64,000 nucleotides of DNA from JAWPMV01 sp039819665 (GTDB taxonomy: Bacteria > Bacteroidota > Bacteroidia > J057): assembly GCA_039819665.1 (NCBI GenBank), contig JBCBRM010000033.1, positions 34,197-98,196 of the forward strand, read 5' to 3'. This document shows, piece after piece, positions 25,458 to 34,183 of the stretch. The notes under the pieces are model-generated. The model was given only the letters and a program-made list of their open reading frames with translations, was not told the DNA's origin and ran no database searches. Each line of letters begins with the position of its first letter. The stretch's first letter is position 1. The translations under genes and the position numbers were made by a program.

Positions 25458-26513
25458 CTAATCATCAGCAAATTGACGGAGAAGTTTTATCCGATGAAAT
25501 TCCTCCATACAATAAACGAGATCGGCCTCTGTTAAATTACGGTTTTTGGGCAAATCATCCAGAATGTCCCCCAATTGCATATTTCGTTTGGTACCATCTT
25601 CTGTTACAAGGGTAAAGAGAATTTCAAGTGGCAAACCTTCTGTGTGTTCAATCCCTCTATCCTTCAAGCCTAGCTCTACCTCTTTCATTTGCTCATCCAG
25701 AAAATCGGAGAGGACGTTTTCCACTTTACCGATTCTTTTCACTAAAGAAAGATCAAAGTTCAAGTTATTGCCTTCTCCTTGCTCTTTGATAGCAATGCGC
25801 CACAAGCGATCAAGATAAACCTGCAAATGCGTCAGGTCGATACCTTCTCTTTTCGAACGAAGATTATCCAGGATTTCCATTACGGTTTTCCTCGGATCAT
25901 CTATCTGAATATTTCCATACTCGCAGGTTCCCATAACCACCCGAATGAGGTTGCGGTCCTTCATTTTTTCAATACGAAGGCGATTGTCAAAAAGAGATGG
26001 GACAATCTTTTCAAATTCAGAAAGGTAAGCGATATATTCTTCTCTTATGCTGAGGATAATTTTGCATTTAAGGCCCGCTTGAAGGAGTTCGGAGATGCTT
26101 TTGTGGAAGGTATCCTGCTCAGATAAGCTGCCCATGATATAGAGCTCTTCAAATTGGTCAAAAATTAGATAAACAGGTCGATAGTATTCGTGATACAGGT
26201 CACTTACTTTAAACCCAAGTGCATGCTCATGATCAGCCTGAGCGGGAAGTAATTTATCTAGTTCTTTTTGTAGGGATTTATTGAGGTCATTGCCCCGCCG
26301 AACAAAAATCGGGAGCCAGTCAGATTTTTGGAACTGATTTCCAAGCCCACAATTGATGAGGGATGTTTTTCCTGTTCCTGATGCTCCGTATAGCAAAACC
26401 AGATTGGAGGCGTGGACGGCATTTAGTAGCTGTTTCGTCTCCTGCTCCCGACCAAAGAAACTCTTTTTGTCTTCCTTTTGATAGGAGTCCAGAAATTTGA
26501 AGGGACTTTTCAT
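25458..26513 (-). CDS. STAND-class NTPase (nSTAND1-like), stand-alone
   Basis: This 351-residue protein begins SPFKFLDSYQKEDKKSFFGRE, the typical entry into nSTAND1 NTPase domains. Walker A is GASGTGKTS (residues 43-51) and Walker B is YLIFDQFEEL (about 115-124); a sensor region IILSIREEYIAYL follows. The C-terminal part (EILFTLVTEDGTKRNM...LTEADLVYCMEEFHRIKLLR) is the winged-helix segment that normally precedes a repeat sensor. Here the protein stops, and the segment that usually follows is the N-terminus of the WD40 gene at 28401-31835. Its ATG overlaps the CHAT stop codon (ATGA), giving translational coupling. Expected role: nucleotide-dependent switch for the CHAT protease (inference). 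Confidence 0.88.
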   Translation of the reverse strand: MKSPFKFLDSYQKEDKKSFFGREQETKQLLNAVHASNLVLLYGASGTGKTSLINCGLGNQFQKSDWLPIFVRRGNDLNKSLQKELDKLLPAQADHEHALGFKVSDLYHEYYRPVYLIFDQFEELYIMGSLSEQDTFHKSISELLQAGLKCKIILSIREEYIAYLSEFEKIVPSLFDNRLRIEKMKDRNLIRVVMGTCEYGNIQIDDPRKTVMEILDNLRSKREGIDLTHLQVYLDRLWRIAIKEQGEGNNLNFDLSLVKRIGKVENVLSDFLDEQMKEVELGLKDRGIEHTEGLPLEILFTLVTEDGTKRNMQLGDILDDLPKNRNLTEADLVYCMEEFHRIKLLRQFADD

Positions 26514-28393
26514 AGCAAGCTTGTATCCAGTTTAAAGGTTTCAAATTCGTCTTTCAGGGACTCAAAAACTTTGGGGCTGTTGTCTTCACTTTCTGCCTCG
26601 GCAAAAGGATCGTCTCCAAATGCTCCGAATGCATCCTCCATACCCTTTTTCTCCCCTTTCCCTTCCTGGTAGGCAGAAGCCTGTATATCCGTATGTATGA
26701 GGTCCTCCTGGTGTTCGTTTCGCATGCTTTGGTAGAGTTGATGATCAACCGTGAGGTAGTAGAGTTTTTCTTCATCTTCCCATCCCATGAGGTAAATCCG
26801 CGCCTCCTTATTGCTGAGCTGTTTGGTCTTATTTACCGCCTGAGCAAAGGTGAATTTATCTATTATAAAAGGAGATAAATTCAGAGAATCATCCAGGCGA
26901 TCCTCATTTACTGTCAGGATTACAGAATGCGAATGGGAGACAGCCAGCTTTCTCCGATTTGCTTCATCCATGTACATGCCTAGTCCTCGATCTTCGAGTG
27001 CATTGAGGGCTCCCATGTCCAATTCATAGGTAAGGGTTCTCAGGCGAGTCTTTTCCATGTTGATGTTGCGGACTGTGAGCATGCGATAGCGAGCGAGGAA
27101 AGCGGCTTTTTTTAGTAAAAGTGCCAGGGCTCTTTCAGCTAAGGTACTGCTCGCAACCATGTCTGCTGGAGTCTCTCCAAACTGAAGCTCTTTTCGCAGG
27201 TTTTCCAAATGTGCTTGTGCCTGATTATCCTCTTCTCGCCAGCCAATGATCATTTCTTCAAATTCTTCGACAAAAGGACTTATTTCTTTCGTCTTGAATA
27301 AATGAAATATCCTTTTCATCCCTGCCCAAAAGTCGAATTGCTGATAGGCTTCCTTATTCATGGGAAACCCACTTTTGAATTCTGTAGGAAGGCTTATTTT
27401 TGATTTGCGAACATGGTTCCAAAGATCGGATAAAAGGATATAGTAAAGGGCTTTGCCTGTGATGAGGTAAGTACTAATCAGGGTTTCAAGTCTTTCTATA
27501 TTGGCTTCATCTGCTACGCGCAGTAGACGGATTTGTGAACCGATGGGCCAGGGGAAATTCCGGATGATGATTTCCGGATAATATTTGGAATCCTTTTTTA
27601 CCTTCTCCCCTCCCCTTTCTTCAAACATCTGTGCATATATATCTGGATTGTATCTACAGAGTTCTTCCAGGACTAACATGATGTATCGGTTGGAGCTGAA
27701 GCTCTGGCCGATATACTGAATCAGGTCTTTGGAAAAAGATATTTTCTGATAATGAGGAAGCTTCCAGTTTTTAATCTCGTCCTCATATTCTTTCTGGATA
27801 TACAAGCCCCAGGGAAGTTCGGCTTTTATAGGCTCTCCTCTTTTAAAAATATAGGCACGGTACTGGATTTCAGGCCCCTCATTATAGCGGGACTTCATAA
27901 AGGCTGCAGCTAACTTAAAGGCATGGCCGATATTTCTTCGGTAAGCTAATGCTTCATAAAACTGTTCGGCAAATTCTACAGCTTTACTATCCTGAATGGG
28001 TACAGAGGTAGCAATAACTGCCTTTACTCCTTGTGCAAAAAGTTCTTCGACCTGACCTTTAGAAGAACAGCCATTGAGAAAGACGAGCTTTAGGTTTTTC
28101 TGTTCTCCTAATAAGGTTCCTAAACCCTTAGCATTGCCTCCGCCCCCCTCCAAATGAAGGCGACTTCCATCTGCATGACCTCCATAGTGGAAGATTGCAA
28201 CTTTGTCTTTGTTTCGGGTAAAGTAATCAAAGATCTCATCCAGCTCTGCACTTTCTTCTCGCTCCACCTCAATGTATTCCTTTCTTTTGGGTTCTTCGAG
28301 GGCATTAAATAGCCGCTTGCTTTCTTCTTTGAGGAGGTCCAGATGAGCGTCCGGATCATTGGCAAATGTGAGGTATATGAGGGGCTTGCTCAT
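26510..28393 (-). CDS. CHAT-domain (caspase-like) protease
   Basis: This 627-residue protein has a CHAT protease domain in the first ~165 residues: VAIFHYGGHADG with catalytic His73, LKLVFLNGCSSKGQVEELF with catalytic Cys109, followed by GVKAVIATSVPIQDSKAVEFAEQFYEAL. The His-Cys dyad is intact. The remaining ~450 residues are mostly helical with an acidic C-terminus and have no domain I recognise; they may be the partner- or substrate-binding part. It begins 7 bp after the WD40 gene and its stop overlaps the STAND NTPase start. CHAT proteases act as executioners or regulators in bacterial conflict systems (for example the TPR-CHAT of Craspase). The target here is unknown. Confidence 0.87.
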   Translation of the reverse strand: MSKPLIYLTFANDPDAHLDLLKEESKRLFNALEEPKRKEYIEVEREESAELDEIFDYFTRNKDKVAIFHYGGHADGSRLHLEGGGGNAKGLGTLLGEQKNLKLVFLNGCSSKGQVEELFAQGVKAVIATSVPIQDSKAVEFAEQFYEALAYRRNIGHAFKLAAAFMKSRYNEGPEIQYRAYIFKRGEPIKAELPWGLYIQKEYEDEIKNWKLPHYQKISFSKDLIQYIGQSFSSNRYIMLVLEELCRYNPDIYAQMFEERGGEKVKKDSKYYPEIIIRNFPWPIGSQIRLLRVADEANIERLETLISTYLITGKALYYILLSDLWNHVRKSKISLPTEFKSGFPMNKEAYQQFDFWAGMKRIFHLFKTKEISPFVEEFEEMIIGWREEDNQAQAHLENLRKELQFGETPADMVASSTLAERALALLLKKAAFLARYRMLTVRNINMEKTRLRTLTYELDMGALNALEDRGLGMYMDEANRRKLAVSHSHSVILTVNEDRLDDSLNLSPFIIDKFTFAQAVNKTKQLSNKEARIYLMGWEDEEKLYYLTVDHQLYQSMRNEHQEDLIHTDIQASAYQEGKGEKKGMEDAFGAFGDDPFAEAESEDNSPKVFESLKDEFETFKLDTSLL

Positions 28394-28400
28394 GGCTATG

Positions 28401-31400
28401 TTAGTTTATTCTATAGCTTCTCTTTTGTTTATCGGAAAGTTGAGGGAAACGGGCTTCGTTTCTCAGGTATTCAAAAACGGTTTGTGGCAGGGGCCAACGA
28501 GTAAGTTCTTTTCCTTCATAATCTTCCGTCCAGATAAATTTGTTATCTGGTGAGTATCCCAGTGCTTTATGGAGCTCTGTACCTGGGAGGGAAGCCAGAA
28601 TTTTCCCACTTTCATCCCAAACCTGAAGGGGTCTAAACTCGGTGCTAGATCGTGCATTGTAGACTAATTGAGTCAAATAACTTTTACCATCAGGTGCAAA
28701 ATCTACGAATTTGTGGTTTCCCTTAAGTATTTCTATCTGCTCTCCTTGAATATTCCAAAGTATCTCCTCGCTTTCATCTGTTTGAGTAAGAATCAGATTT
28801 TCTGTAGAAGAGAATGATGGCTTTTTACCTTTTAAGTGTGCGATTAAGCGACCGGATTTATTCCAGATCTGAAGATCATTGCTATCGTTTCGCGTCCATA
28901 TGTATTTTCCTGAAGGGCTAAAATATGCATCGTATATATCATGTTCATCAGAGCCAATTTTAAATACCGTTCCACCATTACTCCTTTTCAAAAGGACTGT
29001 ATTCTTATAGTTAATGAGGATAAAATTGCCTGATGGAGAGAAGCTAATTGAGCTGATAAAATCGGAGTAAGGCCCAAAAGTCTGTTGTAAATTCCCATTT
29101 ACAGAAAATCTCCTTACCATTTTGTCATAGGAACTCATCAAGAAAGATTTACTATCAGGAGCAAATGATACCTTCGAAATCCTGGTATTGCCAAGTAGCT
29201 TTTGAAACAACAATTTTCCCTGCTGATCCCAACATTTAACTTTCCCTCCTTCGGATTCATAGCTGACTATGTACTTGCCATCTGGAGACGGAACCAGTTC
29301 TTTGATTTTGCCTTCATGTCTTATGGTATCGAGTCTGCCACTTTTGAAATCCCAGATTATCGCAGAGTTTTGTTGAAATCCATTTAATAAAATGGAAGTT
29401 GACTTTGGGAGAAACTGCTGCTTTCTAGTAGCATTTGATCCGTACGCTAAACTGTTCAGGGTTTCTCCATTTGAGTCATAGACTTTGAGCTGAGCCACAG
29501 GGGCACCTTTTCCTCTTCTTCCCCTACCCGGTATTTTATGTGTACTCATCCAATATTGCATGTCTTCCGCATATACCGGGCGATTAAAGGATCTGGGGAA
29601 AGGAAACTCATGTAGGAGTCGGGCATTTAGGTCGTATACTTTTAGCAGAGCTTGGTCATTTCGCACTACGCGACCAGATAAAACCGGATAAGATATGATT
29701 CTGCTTTTATTGCGGCTCAATCTGGATCTTATGTTTTCCTCTCCTATTTTGATCTTTTTAATCAAGCTAGCCTCAAGCTCTACTCGTTTTATATTTTTGC
29801 CATTGACCACAAATACGAATCGATTATCTTTCGTAAAATGAGGCATATCTCCTTCTACAGTGAACATGGGTTCTCCTTTTTCTCGGAGGATATAATTCAA
29901 GTAGGGATATGAGCTTCCATTCTCGATTCCCTCAGGATTGATAGCCCAATATTTATTTCCATAGGAACTGGAAACCAGGTAGTGCTGGTTTGATCTATAA
30001 GGGTCGTATTCATTTTTTTGAGGAACCTTATACACCCAAGCCTGGTACCAGCTTGTATCATCTCTTTGGTGAAATTCATAAAGAGCTCGATCCTCCCCTG
30101 CTTTGCTTACCCAAAAGGTATTGGGTGAAGCAGATAGGTATATGTTGGTTTCAGCAGGCTTTTGAGAAAAAGAATTGTCAATAAGATTCTTCTTAATGAG
30201 TGTACCATCTTTATCATAAAACATGGCCTGCAAGCCCAGTGAGTCTACATTTAGGCAAAATACAGAAGCTGATGCATGTGGAATCATCGCTTGAAAAGCT
30301 GAAAAATGCCTAAGTAGTTTTCCTTCAAAATCCATTAAGAAAACTTCTTTTCGCTTTCCAAGGAAATCTCCTCCTCCAAAAAGTAATATTCGATTAATCT
30401 CTGGATACATTTTGACGGAAGGCCTAAGGTTGATTGGAAATTCATCTGCTGGTCCCAATCCCAAACTGTCCCAGGGGGAGCTATGAAAGAGGGTATCCCC
30501 TTCCAGGTTCCATAAAGTAACTTTTAGTTTCCCCGTAACCCCTAATAGCTTTTGTTTATCCGGAGTAAAATTGAATGACCAGGTATCACTTCGTTCTTTA
30601 AATGCTTTTTTATTTCCCTTATAATCATACAATAGAACGGAATCTTCTCTCAAGGTTAGGAAGTGATCATTTGAGGAAATCCTCATCTTTCCTTCCAGAT
30701 CGCATATTTTATCGCCTCTTTTATTCCAGAGTTTTAGCGTATCTGAAACCTGAGTGAAAATGTATTTGCCATCGGGAGAAAAGCGAGCATTGTATCTCCG
30801 GTTTCGTAGCTGTTCGCCATCGTTGACCATCATCATATGTGCCGTTTCCTCTCCTTTCAGGTTCCAGAGTTTTGCACTACCATCGAAAGAGCTACTTAAG
30901 ATTTGCTTTCCATCCGGGGAAAAACTGAGGGAAGTAATGTCATTGTCATGTTCTGTAGGATTTGCGATCAGCTGGCCATCTACAGACCAGAGGTAAAAGG
31001 TGCTATCATCTGCATAGCTGGCGAGGTATTTCTGATCCGGGGAAAAGCTATAGTTTTTTACTTCGCTTTTGTGGGGAAAGTAGTCAGCAATTCGAGCGCC
31101 CATCTGATCTTCTTTATGCAGTTGTCCATAAAACTTGTCCAGAAGGTTTTGCTGGACCTCTGCAGGTGGGGGATTGGGATAGGTTTTGAGATAGGCAGCT
31201 TCTATAACCCTCAAGCTTGTTTCCAGCTCGTCCATTTCCATATTTTCTGCAATCACAGAAATGGCTAATGATTTCGCTTCTTTGGCACTTTGCTCTGCAA
31301 GGATCTTTTGATTTAATGCTCTTCTTGCCTGCATATCAGCCCTCAGAGTTTCCTGCTCTGCTTTAATCCGAGCTATTTCTGCGGTATCCTTAGCTGCCTT

Positions 31401-31835
31401 TGCTTCTTCCAATGCAATGCCCAGGTCAATGGCTTTTAAGCTATCTGCCTGCTGAGCTTCTTTGGCCTTTATGGTTTGCTTATCAGCTACTTCTTTTTGC
31501 TTGATTGCATTTCTCCATTGGACTCCAGAAAAAGCCGTACTCCCCAAAAGCAAAATAATGACCCCAGCGACAATGGCTCGGTTTCGATTTCGTTCATCGA
31601 TTAGGGCTTTACGAGCTTTTTCAATAAATGAATTTTCCTCCGTACTAATATTTACTTGATTGAGGTAGGGCTGTATGTAGTCCAGGTCATCACGAGTCAA
31701 CTTAGCCCCCCTGGCTTGATGGGCTTCAAATCGTTCCCTAATGAACTTCTCTACTTTTCTTCGGGTACGCGCTTCGGTTGAGGCTTTTTCAAAAACCTGT
31801 TTCGCGATCGTGTCGTGGATGATTTCAAATTTCAT
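28401..31835 (-). CDS. Membrane-anchored WD40 sensor carrying the tail of a split STAND protein
   Basis: In this 1144-residue protein, residues 1-80 (FEIIHDTIAKQVFEKAS...RRKVEKFI) match the segment that normally follows the winged helix in single-chain nSTAND1-WD40 proteins (THD.LAK.I...). A transmembrane helix follows at about 87-107 (AIVAGVIILLLGSTAFSGVQW), flanked by Arg on the N side. A Lys/Glu/Ala coiled coil extends to about residue 215. At least two groups of WD40 repeats follow, with F(S/A)PDGKYI...WD/LW motifs (for example LSFSPDGKQILSSSFDGSAKLWNL), interrupted by a long central beta region. The topology suggests a cytoplasmic N-terminus and an envelope-side propeller, though this cannot be decided from sequence alone. 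It follows the large amidase gene after 89 bp. Confidence 0.88.
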   Translation of the reverse strand: MKFEIIHDTIAKQVFEKASTEARTRRKVEKFIRERFEAHQARGAKLTRDDLDYIQPYLNQVNISTEENSFIEKARKALIDERNRNRAIVAGVIILLLGSTAFSGVQWRNAIKQKEVADKQTIKAKEAQQADSLKAIDLGIALEEAKAAKDTAEIARIKAEQETLRADMQARRALNQKILAEQSAKEAKSLAISVIAENMEMDELETSLRVIEAAYLKTYPNPPPAEVQQNLLDKFYGQLHKEDQMGARIADYFPHKSEVKNYSFSPDQKYLASYADDSTFYLWSVDGQLIANPTEHDNDITSLSFSPDGKQILSSSFDGSAKLWNLKGEETAHMMMVNDGEQLRNRRYNARFSPDGKYIFTQVSDTLKLWNKRGDKICDLEGKMRISSNDHFLTLREDSVLLYDYKGNKKAFKERSDTWSFNFTPDKQKLLGVTGKLKVTLWNLEGDTLFHSSPWDSLGLGPADEFPINLRPSVKMYPEINRILLFGGGDFLGKRKEVFLMDFEGKLLRHFSAFQAMIPHASASVFCLNVDSLGLQAMFYDKDGTLIKKNLIDNSFSQKPAETNIYLSASPNTFWVSKAGEDRALYEFHQRDDTSWYQAWVYKVPQKNEYDPYRSNQHYLVSSSYGNKYWAINPEGIENGSSYPYLNYILREKGEPMFTVEGDMPHFTKDNRFVFVVNGKNIKRVELEASLIKKIKIGEENIRSRLSRNKSRIISYPVLSGRVVRNDQALLKVYDLNARLLHEFPFPRSFNRPVYAEDMQYWMSTHKIPGRGRRGKGAPVAQLKVYDSNGETLNSLAYGSNATRKQQFLPKSTSILLNGFQQNSAIIWDFKSGRLDTIRHEGKIKELVPSPDGKYIVSYESEGGKVKCWDQQGKLLFQKLLGNTRISKVSFAPDSKSFLMSSYDKMVRRFSVNGNLQQTFGPYSDFISSISFSPSGNFILINYKNTVLLKRSNGGTVFKIGSDEHDIYDAYFSPSGKYIWTRNDSNDLQIWNKSGRLIAHLKGKKPSFSSTENLILTQTDESEEILWNIQGEQIEILKGNHKFVDFAPDGKSYLTQLVYNARSSTEFRPLQVWDESGKILASLPGTELHKALGYSPDNKFIWTEDYEGKELTRWPLPQTVFEYLRNEARFPQLSDKQKRSYRIN

Positions 31836-31924
31836 CTAAGGCTAGTGTTTCTCAGGCGTATATAAGATAGTGAATCATATCCAAATCTATCACGCCGCTT
31901 GAATTTCAATCGCGATTAGTTGGC

Positions 31925-33610
31925 TTATATATCCACCTCAGGCCCATCTGGACCATAAATACTGATATCAGTATTTCCATGGTCAAGGCCACGACTAGCA
32001 GCCGTCATTTCCTCTTCAGTTCGCATGGGAGGTGAGGATAGCATACCCCGGGTGCGAGTTATAAAGGAAGGTTTGTATTCATCTGCCATAACTCCTTCAA
32101 TCACTTTTTCCCAATCAAAAGCCGGACCCAAATCCCATTTGCCGCTTTCTCTATAGTTTACATGCGTACAGATGCCTTTAAATCTATCGGCCTCGGCTTT
32201 GTCTTTAAATACAGTGTATCTGGGAGATTTACGCCATTCTCCTCGGGCTTCGAGGTTTGCATCTGAATCTAGAAATTTTCGAGGGATATTAAAGGTTTTG
32301 GTCAGATAGCGCAATAATATGATCAGGCCTTCATATTGTTGGTCTGTATATGCTGCATAATAATCATGTCCTAAAAAGGGCTTGTCCAGTTTTAGGTAGG
32401 CCGAAGTGTCGTCGAGGTCGCAGTATTTACTCCCGCTACCAAAAGTCAGGGTATCCCCTTTCTTTGTAAGAGGACCGTAATTCGAAATCTCAATTCCGAT
32501 CCCTTTTGCATCATTTTGATACTTGCCTGCACCGAGATGGTAAGACCAGGCTTTGGGCGAAAACATGCGATAGATGGTGCCGTCTCTCCCAAGGATATAA
32601 GCAGTTGATACGTGATAATCCTCCTGCGTCAGCGTTTTGATATCTCCAAGAGTTTGCCCAGCAGTGAAATGCAAAATGACTCGGTCTTTTGTCTTATTTT
32701 CGGGATGGTCTTCCGGATAAGAAAAACTCATGATTTGTTTTCCGGATTTATTGAATTTCTTTACCTCATAGAATTCCATCTTTAGTCTTTCCCCTGCTAT
32801 CTCAGACTGCCCTTTAATAAATTCATATTTGTATTGGCGATTTTCTGATTTGCGTTTGTGTCGGGGCAGTTTGGGTTCTCCAGTCTTTTGAGGGAAAATG
32901 TATTTTTCTGCCGCCAGCTTTTTCCTGTTCTTCTCGATTTGTTTAAAATTCCTTCTCCCTTTCGGATGCAGGAGGAAAAATTGCCCTTTTCCTCTTCTTC
33001 TTTGATGTCTCTTCTGTGCTTTAGCCTCTGCCCATCCATCTCCCAAAAAAGGAACAAACTTTTCCAGAATTTTTGCTGCCAGTATTTCGTCAACTTCCTC
33101 TCCATTGCTTTGAATCCCTTCTGTTGATGCGAAAGCTTTAACGGCATTTGCTGTACTTCCTCCAAAATCTCCATCAGCCCCAAAACGCTCCCAATTTAAT
33201 TCTGGCCCAAATCCCATAGAGAAAAGCAGATTTTGAAGAGAAGCTACCAGTTCTTTTTCATTTGACTTCCTTTTAAGCTTGCTGAGCGCATTTGCATCGA
33301 GGGCAGACTTTATCTGTCGTAAGTCAGATACGGTTTTATGTTGTTTGATAAGTTTTTCGGCAAGTTCTTTATTTACACTCTCTCCATTGGTCAAAACTCC
33401 ATTTTTTTGACCGAATGCTTTGACAGCAGCTGTAGTTCCTCCTCCAAAATCTCCATCAGCACCAAATCGTTCCCAATTCAGCTCTTGCGCAAAACCCAAT
33501 TCATAGAGGGTAATTTGCAGAACTTTGATCGGTTCTTTGTGGGTGGATCTTCTTTTTAAAATTTGCTCAATGCTTCCTTGCTTAACGAGTGTTTCTATTT
33601 GCTCGATCAT
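31925..33610 (-). CDS. Amidase with two PG-binding-like repeats, no signal peptide
   Basis: In this 561-residue protein, residues ~28-90 and ~118-185 are two copies of a peptidoglycan-binding-like domain, both containing ELNWERFGADGDFGG. A basic linker (about 195-265, with RHQRRRGKG) leads to an Amidase_2 domain: VILHFTAGQT (His314), GIGIEISNYG (Glu), GICTHVNYR (His483) and KWDLGPAFDW (Asp493). The tail ASRGLDHGNTDISIYGPDG resembles the tail of the second amidase. No signal peptide (MIEQIETLVKQ), unlike housekeeping amidases, which must be exported. First gene of the cluster, 233 bp from tRNA-Leu. Likely action: cleavage of cell-wall stem peptides, perhaps of its own cell after release, or delivered outward. 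Confidence 0.88.
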   Translation of the reverse strand: MIEQIETLVKQGSIEQILKRRSTHKEPIKVLQITLYELGFAQELNWERFGADGDFGGGTTAAVKAFGQKNGVLTNGESVNKELAEKLIKQHKTVSDLRQIKSALDANALSKLKRKSNEKELVASLQNLLFSMGFGPELNWERFGADGDFGGSTANAVKAFASTEGIQSNGEEVDEILAAKILEKFVPFLGDGWAEAKAQKRHQRRRGKGQFFLLHPKGRRNFKQIEKNRKKLAAEKYIFPQKTGEPKLPRHKRKSENRQYKYEFIKGQSEIAGERLKMEFYEVKKFNKSGKQIMSFSYPEDHPENKTKDRVILHFTAGQTLGDIKTLTQEDYHVSTAYILGRDGTIYRMFSPKAWSYHLGAGKYQNDAKGIGIEISNYGPLTKKGDTLTFGSGSKYCDLDDTSAYLKLDKPFLGHDYYAAYTDQQYEGLIILLRYLTKTFNIPRKFLDSDANLEARGEWRKSPRYTVFKDKAEADRFKGICTHVNYRESGKWDLGPAFDWEKVIEGVMADEYKPSFITRTRGMLSSPPMRTEEEMTAASRGLDHGNTDISIYGPDGPEVDI

Positions 33611-33813
33611 GGGGATAAATTTTAGGACGTAATGGATGTTGTTTTTCTAGATAGAATTACCAAGAGGTAATATATCCAAATTATTTGAATAATTGATCAA
33701 TTCGGGTACTCGAAGTAGTGTAATACTTCTTGCCTAATTTTACGGAGAACAGGAGGATAAATTAGTAGGGGAAATGGGGTGGAAATCCTACGGGAAACCT
33801 TAGTGTGTAAAAT

Positions 33814-33842
33814 AAAAAGCGATCAAAATTTGATCGCTTTTT
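33814..33842. terminator. Bidirectional terminator at the 3' end of the tRNA operon
   Basis: The perfect 14-bp arms AAAAAGCGATCAAA / TTTGATCGCTTTTT with a 1-nt centre begin one base after the tRNA-Leu 3' end and end the Lys-Leu tRNA transcript. Confidence 0.88.
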
Positions 33843-33843
33843 G

Positions 33844-33928
33844 TACCCAGGACTGGACTCGAACCAGCACGCCTGCAATAGGCACCAGCCCCTCAAGCTG
33901 GCGTGTCTACCAATTTCACCACCTGGGC
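33844..33928 (-). tRNA. tRNA-Leu (anticodon GAG)
   Basis: The 85-nt cloverleaf has acceptor GCCCAGG/CCTGGGT with discriminator A, D-loop GGTGAAATTGGTAGA, anticodon stem CCAGC/GCTGG with loop TTGAGGG (GAG at 34-36), a long variable arm as in type II tRNAs, and T-arm GGTTCGAGTCC. The 3' CCA is not encoded (CAA follows). It is transcribed after tRNA-Lys. Confidence 0.96.
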
Positions 33929-34040
33929 AATTGAATAGTATTTGGCAGGGAAAGGAAAATCAGACATTGGAGTCTGATTTCGTGTTTATCCGTACCTCTT
34001 TTTTCAAATGTGCCCTGACCAAAAGACCAGGGCTTTCTTG

Positions 34041-34113
34041 TGATTCGGCTGGGGCTCGAACCCAGGACCCTCTGCTTAAAAGGCAGATGCTCTACCAACT
34101 GAGCTACCGAATC
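34041..34113 (-). tRNA. tRNA-Lys (anticodon TTT)
   Basis: The 73-nt cloverleaf has acceptor GATTCGG/CCGAATC with discriminator A, D-arm GCTCAGTTGGTAGAGC, anticodon stem TCTGC/GCAGA with loop CTTTTAA (TTT), and T-arm CTGGGTTCGAGCCCCAG. CCA is not encoded. First gene of the two-tRNA operon. Confidence 0.97.
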
Positions 34114-34152
34114 AAGCTTGCATAAAAACAAGCACTTTGCGTAATTGCGAGG

Positions 34153-34183
34153 CAAAGATAAGTCTCTCTTTGAGAATGTCCAA
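34153..34183 (-). promoter_or_regulatory. Promoter of the tRNA-Lys/tRNA-Leu operon
   Basis: On the minus strand TTG (34181-34183), a 20-bp spacer and a perfect -7 box TATCTTTG (34153-34160) lie about 40 bases upstream of tRNA-Lys. The element overlaps the start codon region (34176) of the divergent BatE-like gene. Confidence 0.7.

Noticed and set aside
28401..31835. CRISPR-like or tandem DNA repeats in the WD40 gene
   Set aside because: The periodicity is at protein level (WD40 units); no near-identical DNA repeats with spacers.
24491..33610. Prophage or phage-tail region carrying endolysins
   Set aside because: No capsid, tail, portal, terminase, holin or integrase gene nearby; the amidases sit in an operon with STAND/CHAT/WD40 genes.
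34012..34033. Terminator between tRNA-Lys and tRNA-Leu
   Set aside because: The stem GCCCTG/CAGGGC lacks a T run on the minus strand; the two tRNAs are more likely one precursor.
33841..34155. Reading frames across the tRNA pair
   Set aside because: The region is explained by two complete tRNA cloverleafs; the translations are tRNA sequence.
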